Of a stretch of DNA of 64,000 nucleotides, positions 57,815 through 64,000 are shown piece by piece. The DNA is taken from the NCBI RefSeq assembly GCF_003730295.1, contig NZ_QTSZ01000041.1:186001-250000 (forward strand), given 5' to 3'. The position numbers were made by a program, and so were the translations under genes. This stretch comes from Ornithinibacillus gellani (lineage in GTDB: Bacteria > Bacillota > Bacilli > Bacillales > Amphibacillaceae). Under the pieces are notes generated by a model. It was not told where the DNA came from. It did not search any database and worked only from the letters and a program-made list of their open reading frames with translations. Positions within the stretch are counted from its first letter, which is position 1. Each line of letters begins with the position of its first letter.

Positions 57815-58969
57815 TTAAACATTCAATTTCACAATAATATCATTTATATTTTCTTCAATTTCATCCAAAGAAACTATATACCACTCTTGCGGATTTTCAA
57901 TTTTACCATTTGCTGTTGGAACAGAGATTTGTAATTGCTTATCTGCAAATCTATGATGTATTACTGTTTCCAACTTTCGACCACTAAAGTTTTGAACTTC
58001 CCATGTCGCAACAATTTTCACAGGTGCATAAAGATAAGTGGCTTCATTTTCAGCATTACTAATACGTTCTTCTACACTCCCACTAGCAAAACCAATCTTA
58101 TAAAGGTTTTGATACTTTGATATTTCAGGATTCGAGCTAAGTGATTTTACTACATAAATATAGCCAGTAGTCAGATATTCAGCAGCTCTTTCTTCAACAG
58201 TAGTTTCTCCCATAACATCACTCATTACTTCGGTTACCATTCTACCATGACGAGTGTTATCAAAGAGATTGGATGCAAATGACCTCAGTAAAATCCCTTT
58301 ATTTTCAGTTCCATTTTCATAAATAAGATGTAGCTTTGCGTTACGATAACCATTTTTATCTATATAATAGTCACCCATTGATAGAACATATAGCAGAATC
58401 CCATTATCTATATAAAATTTACCCGGTTTAATGTTTTTTTCAGTGTCAACAGGTATTATTTTACGAGTGCCATTTGCAATTTCTTTTTGAACAAGTTTAA
58501 ATAGAGGTTCATATTGTTCAAAATGGCTAGCTCGTTTCCGAACACTGTATTTGTCAGCAGCATTAATTGTTCTCTTATATCTTGACAAATCAAGTAGTGA
58601 ATCAACTTTGTCTTTTTTCTCAAAAAGTGTGTCATCATTAAGTATATCGTCAAGAGATTCAGGATTTTTTATCGGTTTTTCTAAAACTTTATTTTTACTA
58701 TCAAACAAGTTTAGTTCATCTATCACAGCTAGCTTCTTTATCATTTCTGGCTTATCCCGATAGCCCTTTAGTCTAGAATATAATCTTCTTTCAGTCATAT
58801 TACGAGATTTTTCGGGTTCTTTTCCATCGTGATTTTTTATCCAATCAATAATCTCTTGGAACTTTTCAAAATCCGGGTCAATTCGCTTCACTTCCTTTTT
58901 AGGAGATTCAGCTATTAGTTCATCAAAAATTGGATCCGAAAAAATATCATCAAGAGTACGCTTATCCAT
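57815..58969 (-). CDS. GIY-YIG (T5orf172-type) nuclease of the restriction-modification operon
   Basis: A 384-aa protein. The C-terminal part (about 265-360) is a GIY-YIG domain of the T5orf172/MUG113 type: TTGYIYVVKSLS, then YKIGFASGSVEERI and a Glu in GRKLETVIHHRFAD as metal ligand. The N-terminal ~130 residues are charged and linker-like; the middle is unknown. It is probably the cleavage subunit, fed by the helicase and blocked at sites marked by the methyltransferase. Its ATG overlaps the helicase stop by 8 bases (ATGGATAA). Confidence 0.85.
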   Translation of the reverse strand: MDKRTLDDIFSDPIFDELIAESPKKEVKRIDPDFEKFQEIIDWIKNHDGKEPEKSRNMTERRLYSRLKGYRDKPEMIKKLAVIDELNLFDSKNKVLEKPIKNPESLDDILNDDTLFEKKDKVDSLLDLSRYKRTINAADKYSVRKRASHFEQYEPLFKLVQKEIANGTRKIIPVDTEKNIKPGKFYIDNGILLYVLSMGDYYIDKNGYRNAKLHLIYENGTENKGILLRSFASNLFDNTRHGRMVTEVMSDVMGETTVEERAAEYLTTGYIYVVKSLSSNPEISKYQNLYKIGFASGSVEERISNAENEATYLYAPVKIVATWEVQNFSGRKLETVIHHRFADKQLQISVPTANGKIENPQEWYIVSLDEIEENINDIIVKLNV

Positions 58970-60887
58970 TCTGTCTCTCTCTCCTTAGTTGTTCTAAACG
59001 TAATAAAGCATACGCTAATCTTTGCTCGTATTGGTCTGAACTAGACTTATCTGGAATTCTTCCATTTTCATTTTTAAATTGGACAATTTGAGGATACAGC
59101 ATAATTAATTCATCTTCAGAAAACGTAAATTTTATACCATCCATATAATCTTGGATAAATCGTAATGTTGGTGCATCTATTTCTTTTGAAATGACCTCAT
59201 AAGCGCGTTGGAAAGGATTCACTTCATCAATTAAATCAATAGCAATATTATCAATATTGATAAATTTATTAGCCATTTTTAGGATTTGATTTCCGCCAGT
59301 TCCTTCTTCACGCTCGGCAGATTGAATAACAGATTGTGCAACTAAGTGCTGGCGTACCTCCTCAGTCTCATCATTTGATAAATCAGGGTAGGTATTCATT
59401 ATCACGCGAGGTATAAGTTGTTTATTAATTACTTTAGCCTCTACGCCAGCAGCAATAGCTTGCTGAATTTGACTATCTTGTAAAACAGTGGCTTTCAAAT
59501 CATTCAAATCGTTTTCAATAATATCTTTTGAACGATTAGTACTTGGATCCTTTAACCCTTTGATAAAAATATCTGTTCCGTTTGATTTTTGATCATCATT
59601 ATCCTTACGCTTAAATTTAAAGTTTGGAGCCAATACAGATTCCATCAAAAGACTCGCAGTGATTGCCTTCATGACATTATTAACCGCAAACATGACCTCA
59701 TCATCTTGAGCATCTGGTTGGGCAATTAAATTGGTAAATTGTGCATGAGTTTTATTTGAACTATCACGAGTCACGCGACCAATAATTTGCACAATTTCAG
59801 TTAAAGAATTACGATATCCGATTGTTAAAGCATATTCTGCAAAAGGCCAGTCAAATCCCTCTTTTGCCATACCAAGTGCAATAATAATATCTAAGTCATC
59901 GAGTTTAGACATATTTCTGATATATTCTTGAACCTTTTCACGACCATCCTCATTAACTAAATCAGCAATTTTTAATACTCGTCCTGTTTCTTCAGTTACT
60001 AGCCAAAGTCCTGTATTTTCATCAAATTTTGCTTCACCTAATTCTTCTAAAATACGATCAACTTCATCGTATTTATCTTTAGTTGATTCACCTGAATTAA
60101 CATTTGGAATATGAATAATTGTTTTCTTTGAAGTATCTAAAACCTCTGAAAGTGCATCTGTATAACGACCTCTATAGAAGCTATAGCCCATTGCGAAACT
60201 TTTTAAATACTTGTAACCCTCAAGTTGTTCGTAATAAGTGTAAGTTACCTTATCAAACTTTTGCTCATCAGCTGGTTCAAGAATCGGGATTGAATCACCG
60301 CGAAAGTAAGATCCAGTCATAGCGACGATATGGGCAGAAGAATTACCCATAATATTACGCAATGCATTACCAAGGACAGAATTATCATCTTGTGATACAT
60401 GATGAAATTCATCAATGGCAAGTAAAACATTGTTAAAGTCCGATTCATTCAAATTTTCAAAAGCAAAACGTAATGTTGCATGAGTACACACCATGATATT
60501 ATCTTCTGAGTCTGTAGAACGAATAAAATCAACAAACTGTGACACTTTACTTTTACTCGACCCACGATCCGTGAGATTATTTTTGGGATTAATAACCCAA
60601 TCCGTAAAGAAGCCGAATTTTGCTAACGCTGTGGTTTGAAAAGATTTTCCAATTGAACGTTCTGGAACCGCTATAATTACTTTTTTTATATCTTGATTTG
60701 TAAGCTTATCCAAAGCTACAAACATTAATGCGCGTGACTTACCTGAAGCAGGAGGAGCTTTAACTAATAGATATTGTGATGCACGTTTCTCATATACACG
60801 CGCCTGCATCTCGCGCATACCTAATTCATTTATATTTTGGCTTTGTCCCGTACCACTATAATTAATTTCAAAAATGTTAGATGTCAT
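58962..60887 (-). CDS. DEAD/DEAH-box helicase of the restriction-modification operon
   Basis: A 641-aa SF2 helicase. Walker A is APPASGKS (44-51) and motif II is IDEFHH near residue 160; motif III is MTGSYF and motif VI QIIGRVTRDSS in the second RecA domain. The C-terminal ~200 residues are helical. The N-terminus MTSNIFEINYSGTG is unusual. It is probably the DNA translocase coupling recognition to cutting. Its start overlaps the methyltransferase stop by four bases. Confidence 0.88.
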   Translation of the reverse strand: MTSNIFEINYSGTGQSQNINELGMREMQARVYEKRASQYLLVKAPPASGKSRALMFVALDKLTNQDIKKVIIAVPERSIGKSFQTTALAKFGFFTDWVINPKNNLTDRGSSKSKVSQFVDFIRSTDSEDNIMVCTHATLRFAFENLNESDFNNVLLAIDEFHHVSQDDNSVLGNALRNIMGNSSAHIVAMTGSYFRGDSIPILEPADEQKFDKVTYTYYEQLEGYKYLKSFAMGYSFYRGRYTDALSEVLDTSKKTIIHIPNVNSGESTKDKYDEVDRILEELGEAKFDENTGLWLVTEETGRVLKIADLVNEDGREKVQEYIRNMSKLDDLDIIIALGMAKEGFDWPFAEYALTIGYRNSLTEIVQIIGRVTRDSSNKTHAQFTNLIAQPDAQDDEVMFAVNNVMKAITASLLMESVLAPNFKFKRKDNDDQKSNGTDIFIKGLKDPSTNRSKDIIENDLNDLKATVLQDSQIQQAIAAGVEAKVINKQLIPRVIMNTYPDLSNDETEEVRQHLVAQSVIQSAEREEGTGGNQILKMANKFINIDNIAIDLIDEVNPFQRAYEVISKEIDAPTLRFIQDYMDGIKFTFSEDELIMLYPQIVQFKNENGRIPDKSSSDQYEQRLAYALLRLEQLRRERQNG

Positions 60888-63646
60888 TTTTTATCCTCAC
60901 TTACCATTTCTTGATAAAGTTTTAACAATACACTCAAACGTTCCTCATCAGATTTGAATGGTTCTTGCTTATAAGCACGCTCCACGATTCCATCAATTTT
61001 TTCGTGTGCTTCTCGTAATCTTGCGTTCATTGGTTTATTCGCCCCTCCATAAAGTTCAGCAATAGTACCTCCTTCTTCTTCACGGACATCCAGCATGTCT
61101 AATACGGCTTCTTCAAGGGTATTTTTGCGATTTGTTGAGAGCTTTGGAATTGGAAAAGTATTGTAAACCATCCCTGCAGAGTAACGATACCGTGTTTCCA
61201 ATTTACCACCAACTGCCCGAAGCCAAATCATATGCATGCGAGACACTAAGATTCCAAGAAGCCATATTGGAGCGTCATAGATTGCTCTAGCACCCGCAGA
61301 TGGCATTGTTTCCCTTCCAACAAACCCCATAGGGGTATAATCTCTATTTTCTGAAGAGGTATAAGGTACAATTAGAGTCTGTGCTGATGTCGGGTGTGTA
61401 TCCCTAAACTTCCACGGCTTGTTTGCAAGATTATTTAAAGTCTTATCCTTAGCTTTGAGCCTTTTTTCTCGTACAATTTCCAAACGCTTTTGTACCAAAG
61501 GAATATCTTTTATAACCTCATAATCTTCTTTACTTAAAAATAAAGCATATCTAATTTCTTCGTTAATATATTCATTACCGCCAATATACTTAACGAAATA
61601 ATTTTTCAACTCTGGATGTTCATTTAATGCCTGTTCATATTCATTTTTATCAAAGAGCAATCCTCCATAACTTCTATCATTATTTCCGTCTCTCATTTTT
61701 GGGAGATTTGATATACTTTTGTTACTACTACTAATAATTATATTTTCTCCCTCAGTTAAATATGGGTTAATATTTACGGCCTTTTTTATAGTACCGTCAT
61801 CAAAATAAAGAAACTTTTCTTCTAGTGAAACATTCCTCAGTCCAATAATAGCAACGGTAACTCCAGCATTGTTTTTAGCAGAATTAGACCATTTAAAGCT
61901 CGGATGTGCAAAATATATTTCTACATTTAATTTCCAAATTAGCGGCCAAAGCATCTCTATTTGATTCCCCTGATTAATTGAATTTGTGGTTACAAAAGCA
62001 AGCTTAGCCTTTGAATCTTTAATGAATGAAGCCCCTTTGAAAAACCAACCTGAAATATAGTCTAACCTCTTGTAATTATTAGAAATTTCACCAAAAATAC
62101 TTACTAAATCACTCTTTTGATTAGAATCTTGTTGACTTGAACCTATATACGGTGGATTACCCATAATATAAACTTCTTCATTCACTTCATGCGGGACAAT
62201 CTCACGCCAATCTAAACGTAAAGCATTACCGTGAACAATATTCCCCGATTCTTGGAGTGGAAGAATTCGTGGTTGATAATCTGCTAATGATTCAATCATT
62301 TCAACATTCATTTGATGTTCAGCAATATAAAGAGAAAGTTTAGCCACCTCATGTGCGAAATCATCGACCTCAATGCCCGAAAATTGATTCAGTTTAATCT
62401 TAGATTGCTTGAGAAATTCTCCTTGATAAACATTCTTTTCCTTTAAAGCGTCCTGGATTTCACGGATTTTAACAAGGATTTGAATTTCAAGTCTTCGTAG
62501 TTCTTTGTATGCAATAATCAAAAAGTTACCAGATCCACAGGCGGGGTCTAAGAATTTAATTTCACTCATTCGCTCTAGCAAACTATTCAAGGCTTTAATA
62601 ATGTTTCTTTGTTGTTCTCGTCTTTGTTTTTCAGTGATTTCACGTTCTAAATAATCATCTGCACGATCAGAAAGTCTTTGGTACTCAGCTTGAAGATTGT
62701 CCAAAAATAGGGGTTTAATTACTTTCATGATGTTTGTTACGCTAGTGTAGTGCATGCCTGAGACTTGGCGTTCTTCTTTGTTTGCAACAGTTTGAATCAT
62801 TGCCCCCAAAATATCCGGATTGATTTCATTCCAGTTAAGCAATTCACCTGCTTCGATAAGTAGTTTTCGGGTTAAAGTGCTGAAATTTAAGTCATGATGC
62901 GGTTCTTTGAATAGTTTACCATTAACGTATGGGAATTTTCTTAACCATTCAGGGACATCTTGTCTTTGGCTTTCAGGCACATCTAAAATTAAAAATAACT
63001 CTTTGATGACTGAATTTAGATTGCTTCCATCGGTCTTAGTTCTTGTTTTAAGGACGTTAGTAAAAGAGCCCTTAGCTATAATTTCTGTATCTTCACAGAA
63101 GTATAAGAAAAGTGAACGAATTAGAAAAAGGTTAAAAGATTTGCCGTCAGCTTCCTTTTTTGCAAGCTCTGTATTGATTTTAACCAATTCATCATAAAGT
63201 TTTGTGAAACGCTCAGCAGCTTTAATATCTGCTGGGTTTTCTTTTTGGTAATCTACTTTCTCAATCCCATTCCATGCAAGGAAAAACTCTGCATTAGTTG
63301 GTAAATCTTCAAAGTTAATGGCAAGTGAATCGTTTGTTTTTGTATCTTTTGCATAAAGCATTTCAAAATCAGTTGTGATAATATAGCGAGGCTTTTGATT
63401 TTGAGATACAATTTCCTGCTCTATTTCATCAATAGCTTGTAGTGGATTATTTTCAACTTTACGATAACGAACTTTATTTCGTATCAAAAAATCTCCTTCG
63501 CTCGATTTTGCACGTGTAATACTAGTTTTAGGAATATCAAAAAGCCCTAAAAACTCTTCAATAAATGTCTCTTCATTTAAATTTTCAACTAATTGTTTAA
63601 CTCTATCTTCAATTTCTGTGATAGGTAATAAATATTTCTTTGACAT
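60884..63646 (-). CDS. N6-adenine DNA methyltransferase, MmeI-like large class
   Basis: A 920-aa DNA methyltransferase. The SAM motif is DPACGSGNFL (367-376) and the catalytic motif NPPY (497-500) in YIMGNPPYIGS, giving m6A specificity. The N-terminal 300 residues (ITEIEDRVKQLVENL...) are a helical connector and the part after about 650 should be the target recognition domain. I see no nuclease signature of fused type IIG enzymes in the N-terminus, so cutting is left to the helicase/GIY-YIG partners. AAAGGAC precedes the ATG at 63646. Confidence 0.9.
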   Translation of the reverse strand: MSKKYLLPITEIEDRVKQLVENLNEETFIEEFLGLFDIPKTSITRAKSSEGDFLIRNKVRYRKVENNPLQAIDEIEQEIVSQNQKPRYIITTDFEMLYAKDTKTNDSLAINFEDLPTNAEFFLAWNGIEKVDYQKENPADIKAAERFTKLYDELVKINTELAKKEADGKSFNLFLIRSLFLYFCEDTEIIAKGSFTNVLKTRTKTDGSNLNSVIKELFLILDVPESQRQDVPEWLRKFPYVNGKLFKEPHHDLNFSTLTRKLLIEAGELLNWNEINPDILGAMIQTVANKEERQVSGMHYTSVTNIMKVIKPLFLDNLQAEYQRLSDRADDYLEREITEKQRREQQRNIIKALNSLLERMSEIKFLDPACGSGNFLIIAYKELRRLEIQILVKIREIQDALKEKNVYQGEFLKQSKIKLNQFSGIEVDDFAHEVAKLSLYIAEHQMNVEMIESLADYQPRILPLQESGNIVHGNALRLDWREIVPHEVNEEVYIMGNPPYIGSSQQDSNQKSDLVSIFGEISNNYKRLDYISGWFFKGASFIKDSKAKLAFVTTNSINQGNQIEMLWPLIWKLNVEIYFAHPSFKWSNSAKNNAGVTVAIIGLRNVSLEEKFLYFDDGTIKKAVNINPYLTEGENIIISSSNKSISNLPKMRDGNNDRSYGGLLFDKNEYEQALNEHPELKNYFVKYIGGNEYINEEIRYALFLSKEDYEVIKDIPLVQKRLEIVREKRLKAKDKTLNNLANKPWKFRDTHPTSAQTLIVPYTSSENRDYTPMGFVGRETMPSAGARAIYDAPIWLLGILVSRMHMIWLRAVGGKLETRYRYSAGMVYNTFPIPKLSTNRKNTLEEAVLDMLDVREEEGGTIAELYGGANKPMNARLREAHEKIDGIVERAYKQEPFKSDEERLSVLLKLYQEMVSEDKK

Positions 63647-63662
63647 ATGAATTTCAGTCCTT

Positions 63663-63944
63663 TTATTTAGTTAATATTGATCCAAGTGCTATCATATTAT
63701 GTGTTTTACCGCCACCCATTGACTGAGAAAGCTTTACAACAACCATCGATCCTTTTCTGTGGAAACGTTTAAAGGCAGTATCCATTAATGCCTTCATTCC
63801 TTGGGTAGGGAAGTTTTCATCAAAAAATCTTCTTGGATCTATGTTGTTTTCTATTAAATCAGTCAAATCTAATACATTGTCTCTTTTTGTTTCATCAAAC
63901 ACACTTCCACGTGGTTTACAATACTCCAACAAAGTTTTCTCCAT
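63663..63944 (-). pseudogene. DUF499-type ATPase reduced to its first 93 residues
   Basis: With a good GGAGGG ribosome binding site, the frame starts LLEYCKPRGSVFDETKRDNVLDLTDL, as DUF499 proteins do. It runs to the Walker A motif SMGGGKTH (75-82), adds eleven residues and stops at 63663. Family members are about 900 aa or more, so nearly the whole ATPase is missing, and the methyltransferase ribosome binding site begins directly after the stop. A deletion remnant is most likely; a functional short leader protein is less likely but the intact start is notable. Confidence 0.72.
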
Positions 63945-63974
63945 TTTCCCTCCATGAATTCAAAAAATAATGTA

Positions 63975-63980
63975 ATTATA
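63975..63980 (-). promoter_or_regulatory. Possible -10 element of the restriction-modification operon
   Basis: TATAAT on the minus strand lies 31 bp before the DUF499-fragment start. No good -35 is seen within the 20 bases left in the window. Confidence 0.4.
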
Positions 63981-64000
63981 AATCTAGACTATAAATCAAT

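Overview
The window looks like chromosomal DNA of a low-GC Gram-positive bacterium of the Bacillaceae, most like the Oceanobacillus/Virgibacillus/Lentibacillus group. Evidence: strong AGGAGG-type ribosome binding sites, frequent TTG/GTG starts, the split glycine-decarboxylase pair GcvPA/GcvPB, binding-protein sugar ABC transporters with lipobox signal peptides and no local ATPase, and FIMAH-type C-terminal modules on secreted glycosidases. The genus is inference. No rRNA, tRNA, CRISPR array or intact insertion sequence was seen.

Layout. 0-1.2 kb: edge of a PTS EIIA gene and a SIS sugar-isomerase-like gene. 1.3-1.5 kb: decayed copy of a 21-bp repeat element. 1.6-10.2 kb: oligopeptidase B, an AdhP alcohol dehydrogenase, a divergent SDR/TetR pair, and an FMN-reductase operon whose second protein ends in two DxxSGAT flavinylation motifs and which also encodes the flavin transferase ApbE. 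Similar Fnr/Rex-like boxes at identical promoter spacing precede adhP and the flavoprotein operon.

10.2-31.5 kb: an N-glycan (high-mannose) utilisation locus. A ROK repressor, a binding protein, two permeases, GH38, GH125, GH1 and two ROK kinases form one minus-strand run. A secreted GH85 endoglycosidase lies upstream, and secreted GH84 and GH20 enzymes run divergently. The likely scheme is that GH85, GH84 and GH20 cut glycans outside the cell, the ABC system imports the oligosaccharide, and GH38, GH125 and GH1 with the ROK kinases finish it inside.

31.6-33.8 kb: about 92 tandem 21-bp units in four modules joined by a conserved ~88-bp linker carrying a perfect hairpin. The repeats hold 21-bp phase across a change of unit type and look non-coding; I know of no named element like this.

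33.8-46.1 kb: a minus-strand run with LacI regulator, LacZ, an EamA transporter, a second sugar ABC transporter, a GcvPA/GcvPB-like pair and an SDR, the last three led by a near-consensus promoter with a downstream palindrome. 46.2-47.8 kb: an AraC gene broken by an in-frame stop and a VOC protein.

48-64 kb: an AT-rich defence island, all on the minus strand. It holds a DUF499 fragment, a methyltransferase/helicase/GIY-YIG restriction-modification set, then (after a terminator) a GmrSD-like nuclease, a Ser/Thr kinase, an unrecognised 274-aa protein, a caspase-like protease and a 1221-aa SIR2 protein. The kinase/unknown/caspase group behind GmrSD is the best candidate here for an undescribed immune system.
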